DNA of 64,000 nt from Paenibacillus tengchongensis (GTDB lineage Bacteria > Bacillota > Bacilli > Paenibacillales > Paenibacillaceae), in the NCBI RefSeq assembly GCF_008973665.1, contig NZ_WACP01000002.1, forward strand, positions 434,001 to 498,000. Reading direction: 5' to 3'. Below are positions 17,114-26,155 of this stretch, in pieces. Numbering within the stretch: the stretch's first letter is position 1; each line of letters begins with the position of its first letter. Below the pieces are notes generated by a model, which had not been told where the DNA came from, did no database searches, and saw only the letters and a program-made list of their open reading frames with translations. The position numbers and the translations under genes were made by a program.

Positions 17114-17257
17114 GCGGAAGGGCAAGCGGTGGGTTCTTTAAGCGGACAGTAATGAGCTGGAGGTAAGGGTTACTGCAAGTACTGAAATCTTGAAAGAGCC
17201 GTTCTCACTCAACTGCATGAACGATTCTTATATCTCGTCAATTGATATTCCCATGGA

Positions 17258-17307
17258 AAAGGGGGTGTTCCAAGCAGCCATTGCCCGGCGCTTGGAACAC
17301 CCCCTTT
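17258..17307. terminator. Terminator between torD-like and RND efflux genes
   Basis: An 18-bp inverted repeat, AAAGGGGGTGTTCCAAGC (17258-17275) with 17290-17307. On the minus strand it is followed by TTTTCC, so it likely ends the RND pump transcript. Confidence 0.75.
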
Positions 17308-17321
17308 GGTGTACCTGTTGC

Positions 17322-20300
17322 TTATTCTACCGTCTTGTTCTTGCGGAACTTCATCAGGAACTCATACACAATCGGCACAACGACCAGCGTCAGCAGGGTG
17401 GAGCTGACCAGACCGCCGATTACGGTAACGCCGAGGCCCTTGGAGATGATACCCGCACTGTTCTCCAGGCCGGTAACCAGCGGCAGCAGCGCGCCGATGG
17501 TGGCGAGGGCCGTCATCAGGATCGGACGAAGACGGGTTGCTCCGGCTTCCAGCAGCGCCTGCCGGGTCGGCATGCCTTCGTTCTCCTTGTGAATGACCCG
17601 GTCGATCAGCACGATCGCATTGGTGACGACGATACCGATCAGCATCAGGGCGCCCATCAGCGCCGAGACGTTCAGCGTCTCGCCGGCCAGGAGCAGCGCG
17701 ACAAGTGCACCGATTACTGTGAACGGCAGCGAGAACAGGATGGCAAACGGGGCAAGACCGCCGCCAAAGGTTACGACGAGTACGAAGTATACGATGGCGA
17801 CGGCAGCCGCCATGGCTACTCCGAGCTGGCCGAAGGTTTCATTGATTTGCTCTGTCACCCCGCCGAAGGAGACAGTGACGCCTTCCGGCAGGTCCATGGC
17901 ATCGATTTTTTCTTTTACCTGGTTGGAGGCGCTGTTCACGTCGCTGGCAGTAATATCTGCGGTCACATCAACGGTCATCTTGCCGTCGATCCGGGTAATG
18001 GTATCCGGCGAAGAGCCCTTCTCGATGCTGGCCACCTGACCGATCGGCACGGTGATGCCCAGCGGGGACGTCAGCGTGGCGGCCTCCATTTCTGCAATGC
18101 TGCTGTACGTTTCGGTGTCGGCTTCAATATAGACGTTGTAATTCTTGCCGTCCACGTCAACCTCTGTGAGCACCGGACGGGTGGTCACCGGAGCCAGCTT
18201 CATCGCAATTTGTCCGGCGGTCAGGCCCAGTGAGCTGAGCTTTGCCTGATCGGCAACGATGGTGTACTGCTCGTAAGACTCGGAGAGGCTGGTGTCGGCA
18301 TCCTTGAAGTTCTCGGTGTCTTCGTTGACAATCGCCAGAATATCGTCAGCTACCGGTTTGATCTGCTCCAGCGTGTCTCCGAAGACATTGACGGTCAGCG
18401 TGCTGCCGCCGAGGCCGCCCCCGGCCAGGCCGGACATATCGCCCCATTCGCCGGTAGGCACTTCCTTGGTCAGGCCTTCGATCAGATTTTCTTTGACGGT
18501 CTCAAAATCAGGCGTATCGCTCTCATAGGTCAGGTAGAACAGGCCGGAGTTGCCGGACCCCATTCCCATGATGCCGCCTCCGCCGATGGAGTATTGCAGC
18601 TGCTCCAGATGCTCCTGGCCCAGAATGTACTGCTCGGCTTTGAGCGCTTGCTCCTGAACCTCTTCCTTCGTCTGGCCGGCCTGCGGCGAGAAGGTCATGA
18701 TAATGTTCTTCTCTTCCTGCTCCGGCATGAAGCTGACGCCGATCGGCTTGATCAGGAACAGGCTGCCCACGAGCAGGAGAACTGCGGCGCCGAAGGTAAT
18801 CAGCTTATGGTCCAGCGTCCAGCTCAGAATGCGCTGGTATCCGCCGGCCAGCTTGCCCGGTTTGTCTTCGTGGGTCTGCTTGCCCTTCTTGAGTCCATTG
18901 CGGAAGAGCGAGTGCGCCAGCGCCGGCACAAGCGTAATGGCGACGACGAGGGACGCCAGCAGGGCGAAGACCATCGTCAGCGCAAACGGCAGGAACAGCT
19001 CGCCGACCATCCCGCTGACAAAGGCCAGCGGCAGGAAGACGGCGATGGTGACGATCGTCGACGACATGATCGGCACGAACATCTCGCGCGTAGCGGCGCT
19101 GATCAGCTCGCGTCCGCGCAGCTGCTCGCCGGAAAGGGACAGCCGGCGGTAGATGTTCTCGATGACGACGATGGAGTCGTCGACTACACGGCCGATCGCG
19201 ACGGTCATGGCGCCGAGGGTCATCATATTGAGCGTGATGTCCATCTGCTTCAGCAGCAGCACGGCGATGAGCAGTGACAGCGGAATGGAGATAATCGAGA
19301 TAATAGTCGAGCGGATATTCCGCAGGAACAGCAGAATGATCAGCACGGCGAACAAAGCGCCGAAGACGGCCTTGGACAGCATGGTGCTGACAGAGTCTTC
19401 AATCGGCTTACCCTGGTCGAGCATGACATCGATATTTGCGGAAGGGTACAGCTCCTTCAGTTCCTTGACGGCATCTTTGACGCCGTTAACCACTTCAACC
19501 GTATTGGCGTCGTTGTCCTTGATGATCTGAATGCCGATGGATTCCTTGCCGTTGGTGCGCGAGATGGACTCCGAGGTGCCGATGACTTCAATGTCGGCAA
19601 TGTCACCCAGCTTCACGGTCGGCAGCCCGGCAGCGGCCATAGCCTCTGCGCCGGCAACGCCCGCAGCACCAGTATCTGCAGCACCTGCCGTACCGGCACC
19701 CGCAGCGCCAGCCCCGGCAGTCGCCCCGGCGGCACCGGCAGCACCAGCACCCGCAGTGCCAGCACCAGCTCCAGCAGCGCCCGCAGCACCGGCACCCGCA
19801 GCGCCTGCTGCTCCGGCGCCGGAAGGAACGACCGGAATGCTCAGATTCTTCAGGTCTTCAACCGTGGTCACGTTGCCGTCCACGACTACGGCCTTCTGCG
19901 CATCTTCCAGCTGGAACAGGCCGAGCGGAACGCGCAGGGAGTTAGCCTGAACGAGTGTCTTGACGGTATCTTCGCTCAGTCCGTATTGATTCATTTTCTC
20001 CGGGTTAAACTTCAGAGATACTTCATTGACATACTGGCCGGAAATCTGCACCGAGGCTACGCCTTCAACATCCTCCAGCTCAGGGCGGATGTCATTCTCG
20101 GCGATGCGCGTGAGCTCCTCCAGATCCTCGCTGCCGTCCGCCGTTAAGCTGAGCGAGATGACCGGCAGGGAGCTCAGACTGAAGCGGGAAAGCGAAGGCT
20201 TCTGCGCGTCGTCGGGAAGATCCACCTCATTGAGGGCCTCCCGGACAGCCGCGGTGGCGTTGTCCAGATTAGTGCCGTAATCGAATTCGATGGTAAGGCT

Positions 20301-20570
20301 TGAGGCGTTCTCCAGCGACATCGACGTGACGGTCTTGACGCCGTCGACATTGCGCAGCGTCTGCTCCATCGGCTTGCTGATGTCGTTGACGACGCCCTCC
20401 GGCGCGGCACCCGGATATACGGTGGTGACGCTAAGATAAGGAATGCTGATATTAGGCAGTGTCTCCTGCTTCATGTTCAGCCCGCTGTATAAGCCTGCGA
20501 ATACGATAATGACCGTAAGCAGCCAGATTGCGAACTTGTTCTTCAGTGAGAAATTAATCAGGCTTTTCAT
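17322..20570 (-). CDS. RND efflux transporter, SwrC/YerP-like
   Basis: 1082-residue inner-membrane proton-driven exporter of the AcrB/hydrophobe efflux family. MKSLINFSLKNKFAIWLLTV, the first large domain (PLPNISIPYLSV..VYPGAAPEGV style), the conserved membrane motif GRVVDDSIVVIENIYRRL with two intramembrane Asp residues, and a second repeat half are all visible. The closest plan is B. subtilis SwrC (YerP), which exports surfactin-like lipopeptides. Residues about 251-313 are an Ala/Gly-rich low-complexity insert absent from ordinary RND pumps. The TetR gene 105 bases upstream on the same strand recalls yerO-yerP. Confidence 0.93.
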   Translation of the reverse strand: MKSLINFSLKNKFAIWLLTVIIVFAGLYSGLNMKQETLPNISIPYLSVTTVYPGAAPEGVVNDISKPMEQTLRNVDGVKTVTSMSLENASSLTIEFDYGTNLDNATAAVREALNEVDLPDDAQKPSLSRFSLSSLPVISLSLTADGSEDLEELTRIAENDIRPELEDVEGVASVQISGQYVNEVSLKFNPEKMNQYGLSEDTVKTLVQANSLRVPLGLFQLEDAQKAVVVDGNVTTVEDLKNLSIPVVPSGAGAAGAAGAGAAGAAGAGAGTAGAGAAGAAGATAGAGAAGAGTAGAADTGAAGVAGAEAMAAAGLPTVKLGDIADIEVIGTSESISRTNGKESIGIQIIKDNDANTVEVVNGVKDAVKELKELYPSANIDVMLDQGKPIEDSVSTMLSKAVFGALFAVLIILLFLRNIRSTIISIISIPLSLLIAVLLLKQMDITLNMMTLGAMTVAIGRVVDDSIVVIENIYRRLSLSGEQLRGRELISAATREMFVPIMSSTIVTIAVFLPLAFVSGMVGELFLPFALTMVFALLASLVVAITLVPALAHSLFRNGLKKGKQTHEDKPGKLAGGYQRILSWTLDHKLITFGAAVLLLVGSLFLIKPIGVSFMPEQEEKNIIMTFSPQAGQTKEEVQEQALKAEQYILGQEHLEQLQYSIGGGGIMGMGSGNSGLFYLTYESDTPDFETVKENLIEGLTKEVPTGEWGDMSGLAGGGLGGSTLTVNVFGDTLEQIKPVADDILAIVNEDTENFKDADTSLSESYEQYTIVADQAKLSSLGLTAGQIAMKLAPVTTRPVLTEVDVDGKNYNVYIEADTETYSSIAEMEAATLTSPLGITVPIGQVASIEKGSSPDTITRIDGKMTVDVTADITASDVNSASNQVKEKIDAMDLPEGVTVSFGGVTEQINETFGQLGVAMAAAVAIVYFVLVVTFGGGLAPFAILFSLPFTVIGALVALLLAGETLNVSALMGALMLIGIVVTNAIVLIDRVIHKENEGMPTRQALLEAGATRLRPILMTALATIGALLPLVTGLENSAGIISKGLGVTVIGGLVSSTLLTLVVVPIVYEFLMKFRKNKTVE
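19628..19820 (-). repeat. Low-complexity Ala/Gly coding repeat inside RND pump gene
   Basis: About 63 codons composed almost only of Ala and Gly with a few Thr, made of degenerate 6- and 9-base units rich in GCA/CCG on the plus strand. It sits in the first extracytoplasmic domain between IPVVPS and GLPTVKLGD. Length change by slippage is likely. Confidence 0.8.
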
Positions 20571-20675
20571 AAGTACGTTTCTTCTCCTCTCTGGCCGTAT
20601 GTATGGGCCACCAGCTTAGATGCAGAGCTTTAGTCACTGCTATCCGAATTATTCTCTCTTGGCTGTCTCCGCTTT

Positions 20676-21599
20676 CTAGCGGAAATAACAGGCCTGCTGC
20701 AAGTAAGGCGAAATCAGCCGTTCCAATTCCGCCAGCTCCTTCTGCAGGAGCGGAACCTCCCGGAGATTCAGAAGCATTCCTTTGATAATGGCTTTGCGGG
20801 GGTGGGGCATCAGCATTTCATTCTCCATGACGTCCAGGGACTCCAGAGCTTCCTCGTCATGGTCCGGCTCGGCTTCCGCCGTGCCAAGCAGCGTCTTCAT
20901 CGCCTTGATCAGCTGCAGCGGGCTTTGCTGTGCGTTGCTCTCGTGATTCAGCAGCCAGGATTCCATCATCACTGCCGAGAACAGCGGCTCCGGGCGCCGG
21001 GCTGTCAAGCCGGAGACGACGATGTCCAGCATATCCATCAGGTAGTCGGCCAGGCGGGGAATCGAGATCGGCGTTTCCTGCTGGAACAGGGCCATGACAC
21101 TGGCGTGAAGCATCCCCCACGCCAGCAGCCCGACATCGCCCGTATAGGCCAGCGCTTCCTTGCCGTAGATTTCCTCAAGCTTGCTCCGGAACAGGCCCAG
21201 CAGCGGTCCGTTGCTCTTGCGCAGCCAATCCGGCGCCTGCGTGACGCCCTGACCCAGATAATCCTGGATCTGGCGCTGCAGAAATTCGCGCAGCTCATAG
21301 ACATGGACCAGCAGAATCTCAATCTGGTTGCGCAGCTTCTCGCGCGGACTTCTGCGGATGGCCTGCTCTTCGCGCTCAAGGGGCTCGCGGATCATGCGGA
21401 AGCAGTATATATAAATGCTGTTCTCCAGCTCTTCCTTGGATTTGAACACCAGATACAGGCTGCCCTTGGATATTCCGCAGAGCTCGGCAATCTCCTGCAT
21501 GGAGGTGGAGGATGAGCCTTTGACAGCGAATAGCTGCATGGCGGTCTTGATAATTTGCTCTTTCCGGTCATGGGTTTTGTCGGCAACGATGGGAACCAC
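20676..21599 (-). CDS. TetR family regulator of the RND pump
   Basis: 307-residue repressor. The N-terminal HTH reads KEQIIKTAMQLFAVKGSSST then MQEIAELCGISKGSLYLVF (about residues 13-52), a canonical TetR domain; the long C-terminal helical part (about 250 residues) is the ligand and dimer region and is longer than average. Position just upstream of a SwrC-like pump mirrors B. subtilis yerO-yerP. The start is uncertain: GTG at 21599 overlaps the AAGGAG site. A promoter and a 9-bp-arm operator immediately upstream point to autoregulation and probably pump control by read-through. Confidence 0.9.
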   Translation of the reverse strand: MVPIVADKTHDRKEQIIKTAMQLFAVKGSSSTSMQEIAELCGISKGSLYLVFKSKEELENSIYIYCFRMIREPLEREEQAIRRSPREKLRNQIEILLVHVYELREFLQRQIQDYLGQGVTQAPDWLRKSNGPLLGLFRSKLEEIYGKEALAYTGDVGLLAWGMLHASVMALFQQETPISIPRLADYLMDMLDIVVSGLTARRPEPLFSAVMMESWLLNHESNAQQSPLQLIKAMKTLLGTAEAEPDHDEEALESLDVMENEMLMPHPRKAIIKGMLLNLREVPLLQKELAELERLISPYLQQACYFR

Positions 21600-21605
21600 T
21601 CCTTA

Positions 21606-21645
21606 TTCTGACCAATAAGTTCTTGAAATGACTAAATGGTCAGAA
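21606..21645. promoter_or_regulatory. TetR operator (inverted repeat)
   Basis: Perfect arms TTCTGACCA (21606-21614) and TGGTCAGAA (21637-21645) flank a second near-palindrome TGACTA-AA-TGGTCA. The site lies between the -10 box and the start codon of the tetR-type gene, so binding would block transcription. Confidence 0.65.
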
Positions 21646-21648
21646 AAG

Positions 21649-21677
21649 ATTATAATACAGCCGGGCGCCCAATACAA
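21649..21677 (-). promoter_or_regulatory. SigA promoter of tetR-RND operon
   Basis: On the minus strand TTGTAT (21672-21677) and TATAAT (21649-21654) are 17 bases apart; the operator starts 3 bases downstream of the -10. Confidence 0.65.
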
Positions 21678-21816
21678 ATACGGGGCGGAGCAGTCTTGGT
21701 TACAGGCTGCAGCGCTTAATTTTGCCGGGGAACCAGTAGGAAGAAACGGATTTCTCATGTAATATATAATTGTGTCTTTTCAGTGATGAACGGTAGAAAG
21801 AGAAGGTAGGTTATCT

Positions 21817-23325
21817 ATGAGAAGAGGGCTGCAGGCTTTAGTCATTATCGCGGCATTAATTGCCTTTTATTATTTCGGTTTCGGCATATTCGGCAGCACC
21901 GTCGCCACGATCATCAGTATTTTCTCCACGCTGACAGTAATCTCCATCGGACTCGGGATATTTATGGAGAACCGGAACCCTTCGACCACCATTTCCTGGA
22001 TTCTGCTGCTGGCGCTGATTCCCGTGCTCGGCCTGATTTTTTACTTCCTGTTCGGACAGAACGTATTCAAGAAACGCAAGTATGACAAAAAGGCGGAGCG
22101 AGATCTCCAGGCCTATGAACGGATCGAGAGCGATGCTCTGCGGATGCATCAGGACTGGTCGGTCTTTACCCCTGAGCAGCGGAAGCTGCTGGGCTTGTCC
22201 CAGAAGCTTGCCCGTTCCCCGATCTCCTTCAGCTCGGAGACGCGGATTCTCACCAACGGGGAAGAGACCTTCGGCACGCTGCTGCTGGAGCTGCGGCGCG
22301 CCCAGCATCATATCCACATGGAATATTACATATTCCGGGCCGATCATATCGGTACGCGGATTCAGCAGATTCTGATCGAGAAAGCGCGGGCGGGGGTCAA
22401 GGTCAGATTCATGTATGACGCGGTGGGCAGCATGCAGCTGGCCAATTCTTTCCTGAAGGAGATGAGCGATGCCGGTGTACAGGTTGCCGCCTACGGCAAT
22501 TCGACATCCTTTTTCTCCAGCCGGGTTAACTACCGCAATCACCGCAAGATTGTCGTCATCGACAGCGATGTCGGCTTTATGGGCGGTCTCAATGTCGGGG
22601 ACGAGTACTTAAGCCGCAGCAAAACTTACGGCTTCTGGCGCGACACCCATATGCTGCTGCGGGGCGAAGCGGTGCGGACGCTGCAGATTATTTTCCTGCA
22701 GGACTGGATGCACACGACTGGCGAGAAGATTCTGGAGCAGGACTATCTCTCCCCGCAGCTGCGGTTTACGACCGGGGACGGCGCGGTGCAGATCATCGCG
22801 AGCGGACCGGACAACGAGCGGCGGGCGCTGAAGAATATCTTCTTCTCCATGATTACCTCCGCCCAGAAATCGGTCTGGATCGCCAGCCCTTATTTTATTC
22901 CCGATGAGGATATCCTGACGGCGATCCGCGCAGCAGCGATGTCCGGGCTTGATGTAAGGCTGCTCTTCCCGGCCAAGCCGGATAAATGGATTCCGTTCCT
23001 GGCGTCCCATTCCTATTTTCCGTCGCTGCTGGAGGCGGGTGTGAAGATCTATGAGTACGAGAAGGGCTTCATCCACTCCAAGCTGCTGATTACAGACGGC
23101 GAAGTCGCCACCATCGGCACGGCCAACATGGACATGCGCAGCTTCCACCTGAACTTTGAAGTCAATGCGCTGCTGCTGCAGACGGAGAGCGTCGCCCGGA
23201 TCGTGGCGGATTTTGAACGGGACCTGCTGTCGACCCGGGTCATTGAGCATGAGAATTTCATGAACAAAAAATTCCTCGAGCGTCTGCTGGAATCGGCCGC
23301 CCGCCTGATGTCTCCGCTGCTGTAG
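21817..23325 (+). CDS. cls: Cardiolipin synthase
   Basis: 502-residue membrane enzyme that joins two phosphatidylglycerols to cardiolipin. Two N-terminal membrane helices (about residues 8-24 and 32-70) precede two phospholipase D-type HKD motifs: NHRKIVVIDSDVGFMGGLN and HSKLLITDGEVATIGTANMD. The length and the ENRNPSTTISWILLL loop are those of Gram-positive Cls. GAAGGTAGG lies upstream of the ATG. Probably its own transcription unit, followed by the GH94 gene after 92 bases. Confidence 0.95.
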   Translation: MRRGLQALVIIAALIAFYYFGFGIFGSTVATIISIFSTLTVISIGLGIFMENRNPSTTISWILLLALIPVLGLIFYFLFGQNVFKKRKYDKKAERDLQAYERIESDALRMHQDWSVFTPEQRKLLGLSQKLARSPISFSSETRILTNGEETFGTLLLELRRAQHHIHMEYYIFRADHIGTRIQQILIEKARAGVKVRFMYDAVGSMQLANSFLKEMSDAGVQVAAYGNSTSFFSSRVNYRNHRKIVVIDSDVGFMGGLNVGDEYLSRSKTYGFWRDTHMLLRGEAVRTLQIIFLQDWMHTTGEKILEQDYLSPQLRFTTGDGAVQIIASGPDNERRALKNIFFSMITSAQKSVWIASPYFIPDEDILTAIRAAAMSGLDVRLLFPAKPDKWIPFLASHSYFPSLLEAGVKIYEYEKGFIHSKLLITDGEVATIGTANMDMRSFHLNFEVNALLLQTESVARIVADFERDLLSTRVIEHENFMNKKFLERLLESAARLMSPLL

Positions 23326-23417
23326 CATGCGGGTTCCCCCCCGGTACATACGCCTTATGCCCGTATGCACCGATCGGCAAGTGTATAAATCCATCTACCG
23401 GAAAGAGGTATCCAGAA

Positions 23418-25814
23418 ATGATCAGAGCGACCGAAGACCAGGAGTTCTATGAATTGACCAGCCCGACCCTGCTGCCGAAGGCCTCGGGGTTTCTATGGAA
23501 CGAGAAGATGATGATCCACATGAATTGCCGCGGCTATGCCGTGGCGCAGTTTATGCAGCCGGAGCCGGCCAAATATTCACATGCCCCGAACCTGGAGGCC
23601 AAGACCTTCATGCAGCCCGAGCAGCCCTACTATGCCCATCATCCGGGGCGGTTCGTGTTCGTGAAGGACGAGGAGAGCGGGGAAATCTTCTCCGCGCCGT
23701 ATGAACCGGTACGGGTGCCTGCCGACAGCTATACGTTCGCAGCCGGCAAGAGCAGCATTCACTGGAAGGTAGAGTGTCACGGCGTTCGTGTTGAGATGAG
23801 TCTCCGGCTGACGAAGGATGAGCCGATGGAATTGTGGCGCGTCAAAGTCACGAACCTTTCATCCGCAGCCCGCCGTTTAAGCGTCTATCCGTATTTTACA
23901 GTGGGGTACATGTCCTGGATGAACCAGTCCGGCGAGTACAACGCCGATTTACAGGCTATTATCTGTTCCTCCATCACTCCATACCAGAAATATAAGGATT
24001 ATTACACGATCAAGAACTTTGCTGATAAGACATATCTGCTTGCTGAGCGTAAACCGGCTGCCTGGGAGGTCAACCACGAAGCGTTTGAGGGTGAAGGCGG
24101 AATTATGCGGCCCTCTGCACTGGCAAGCGAGGAGCTGGCCGGAGGAGATGCACGTTATGAGACACCGGTCTGCGCGCTGCAATACCGGGTAAGGCTGGCG
24201 CCAGGCGAGGCGGAGGATTACCGCTTTATCTTCGGACCGGCCCATGATGAGCAGGAAATCGAGGCTATCCGCAGCCGCATGTTCGGGCCTTCCGGTACGG
24301 AGGGTGCCGATGGATTCGCCCTGGCGGAGACGGAATATGACGCTTATGTCCGGGAGGGCAGGGGCTGCATTGAGATCGCCACGCCCGATCCCGGCCTGGA
24401 TAACTTCGTCAACCACTGGCTCCCGCGCCAGATGTACTATCACGGCCAGACCAACCGTCTGAGCACCGATCCCCAGACCCGCAATTACCTGCAGGACAAC
24501 ATGGGGATGAGCTATATCAAGCCGCAGACGGCAAGGAATTCCTTCCTGGTTGCCCTGGCGCAGCAGAAGGCCAGCGGCGCGATGCCGGACGGGATCATTC
24601 TGCACCCGGATGCCGAGCTGAAATATATCAATCAGGTGCCGCATACCGATCACTGCGTATGGCTTCCGGTATGCCTGAGCACTTACCTGGATGAGACGGG
24701 AGATTATGCACTGCTTGATGAGAAGGTTCCGTTCGCGGACGACGAACGGGAGGCTTCGGTATACGAGCACATCGACCTGGCGATGCGCTGGCTGATCGGC
24801 GACCGGGATGAGCGCGGCCTCAATTATATCAACCAGGGCGACTGGTGCGATCCGATGAATATGGTCGGCTACAAGGGCAAGGGCGTCTCCGGGTGGCTGA
24901 CGATTGCTACGGCCTATGCCTTCAAGGTATGGGCGGACATCTGCCAAGCCAGCGGACGGGAGAGTGCCGCGCGTGAGTACCGCCTGGAGGCGGAACGGAC
25001 CAACGAAGCCGCCAACGTCCATTTCTGGGACGGCGAATGGTATGCGCGCGGTATTACAGACGACAATGTCCGGTTCGGTATCCGTACGGATACGGAAGGA
25101 CGGATCTTCGTTAACCCGCAGGGCTGGTCGCTGCTTAGCGGCGCAGCGGATGCGGAGAAGCAGGCGAAGCTGATCCGTGCTGTGGAAGAACAGCTCGAGT
25201 CGCCTTACGGCGTGGAGAAGCTGGCCCCCTCCTTCACCGCGATGCGCGAGGATGTCGGACGGGTAACGCAAAAGCATCCCGGCTCCGCCGAGAACGGAGC
25301 GGTGTATAATCATGCGGCAGCGTTCTATATCTATGCCCTGTATGCGGTGGGAGAGGCGGATAATGCCTACCGCCTGCTGCGCAAGATGCTGCCCGGCCCG
25401 TCCATGGAAGATATCGTCCAGCGCGGCCAGCTGCCGGTCTTCATCCCGAACTATTACCGCGGCGCCTACCGGCAATTCCCGCGGACGGCAGGGCGTTCCA
25501 GCCACCTGTTCAATACGGGCACGGTTCCCTGGGTATACCGCTGCCTGATCGACGGGCTGTTCGGAGTCCAGGGGACGGCCGAAGGCATCCGTATTCAGCC
25601 GCAGCTTCCCTCCGGATGGAATGAAGCCAGACTTAAGCGGGAGTTCCGGGGTGCTGTGCTGCAGATCGAAATCCGCCGCGAACCGGGAGCCACGGAAACG
25701 GAAGTATATGTGGACGGAGCGCTGGCCCCGGACGGCCTGATCCGCGATGTGCGGCCCAAGGCCGAATACCGGGTTCAGGTGGTCATTCCCGCCGCCCGTA
25801 AAGAAATCCTTTGA
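23418..25814 (+). CDS. GH94-type glycoside phosphorylase
   Basis: 798-residue cytoplasmic protein. An N-terminal beta-sandwich (about residues 1-270, with the GYMSWMNQSGEYNADLQ segment) is followed by an (alpha/alpha)6 barrel with DNMGMSYIKPQTARNSF and YINQGDWCDPMNM around residue 475, where GH94 enzymes have their catalytic Asp. GH94 members phosphorolyse cellobiose, cellobionate, chitobiose or related beta-glycosides. There are no sugar-transport genes nearby, so substrate is open. AAAGAGG precedes the ATG. The promoter of the Mn-riboswitch transcript overlaps its stop codon. Confidence 0.8.
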   Translation: MIRATEDQEFYELTSPTLLPKASGFLWNEKMMIHMNCRGYAVAQFMQPEPAKYSHAPNLEAKTFMQPEQPYYAHHPGRFVFVKDEESGEIFSAPYEPVRVPADSYTFAAGKSSIHWKVECHGVRVEMSLRLTKDEPMELWRVKVTNLSSAARRLSVYPYFTVGYMSWMNQSGEYNADLQAIICSSITPYQKYKDYYTIKNFADKTYLLAERKPAAWEVNHEAFEGEGGIMRPSALASEELAGGDARYETPVCALQYRVRLAPGEAEDYRFIFGPAHDEQEIEAIRSRMFGPSGTEGADGFALAETEYDAYVREGRGCIEIATPDPGLDNFVNHWLPRQMYYHGQTNRLSTDPQTRNYLQDNMGMSYIKPQTARNSFLVALAQQKASGAMPDGIILHPDAELKYINQVPHTDHCVWLPVCLSTYLDETGDYALLDEKVPFADDEREASVYEHIDLAMRWLIGDRDERGLNYINQGDWCDPMNMVGYKGKGVSGWLTIATAYAFKVWADICQASGRESAAREYRLEAERTNEAANVHFWDGEWYARGITDDNVRFGIRTDTEGRIFVNPQGWSLLSGAADAEKQAKLIRAVEEQLESPYGVEKLAPSFTAMREDVGRVTQKHPGSAENGAVYNHAAAFYIYALYAVGEADNAYRLLRKMLPGPSMEDIVQRGQLPVFIPNYYRGAYRQFPRTAGRSSHLFNTGTVPWVYRCLIDGLFGVQGTAEGIRIQPQLPSGWNEARLKREFRGAVLQIEIRREPGATETEVYVDGALAPDGLIRDVRPKAEYRVQVVIPAARKEIL

Positions 25815-25839
25815 CAATCCCCAGTACATCACTTATATT
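25811..25839 (+). promoter_or_regulatory. SigA promoter of the terC riboswitch transcript
   Basis: Consensus TTGACA (25811-25816), 17-base spacer, TATATT (25834-25839). The -35 overlaps the stop codon of the GH94 gene. Confidence 0.8.
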
Positions 25840-25859
25840 TTAAATAACAATTAAATGAT

Positions 25860-25980
25860 CTTCCTAAAGGGGAGTAGCTTTTACAACAAAGTCGTCAATT
25901 CGGAGGCGTCAATCTTCCGGCTTTGTTGGCGGCGCGCAGCGTTGTTAGCCAGACCTTTACCTGTTAACGGTAAGGGTCTT
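25860..25980 (+). promoter_or_regulatory. yybP-ykoY manganese riboswitch
   Basis: The leader holds the conserved yybP-ykoY elements: AAAGGGGAGTAGC (25866-25878), ACAAAGTCGTCAATTCG, the pairing CCGGCTTTGTTGG, and GCCAGACCTTTACC ending in a hairpin with GGTAAGGGTCT (about 25951-25979). This class binds Mn2+ and turns on Mn exporters. The downstream gene is a TerC-family protein, a standard partner. The last hairpin resembles the following terminator, giving the expected competition of structures. Boundaries are approximate. Confidence 0.9.
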
Positions 25981-25989
25981 CATATCCAT

Positions 25990-26024
25990 AAGACCTTTGC
26001 CATTAACCGGCAGAGGTCTTTTTT
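25990..26024 (+). terminator. Riboswitch-controlled terminator before terC
   Basis: AAGACCTTTGCC pairs with GGCAGAGGTCTT (26009-26020), followed by T residues. Its 5' arm can also pair with GGTAAGGGTCTT at the end of the aptamer, which would prevent termination when Mn2+ is bound. Confidence 0.8.
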
Positions 26025-26155
26025 GTTTAATATGACGCGTAGAGGGGGATGCGGTTCTTGGTCTGAAACAGAAGGGTATAAGACAGATGAGTGGTTCACT
26101 TGTCTAAAGGGTACAATACCTCAAACCAATCACTTAAAGGAGAGCTGCATTTCAT

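Noticed and set aside
23949-25832. 627-codon open frame antisense to the GH94 gene.
   Set aside because: No recognisable motifs and composition typical of a shadow frame; the sense gene has clear family motifs.
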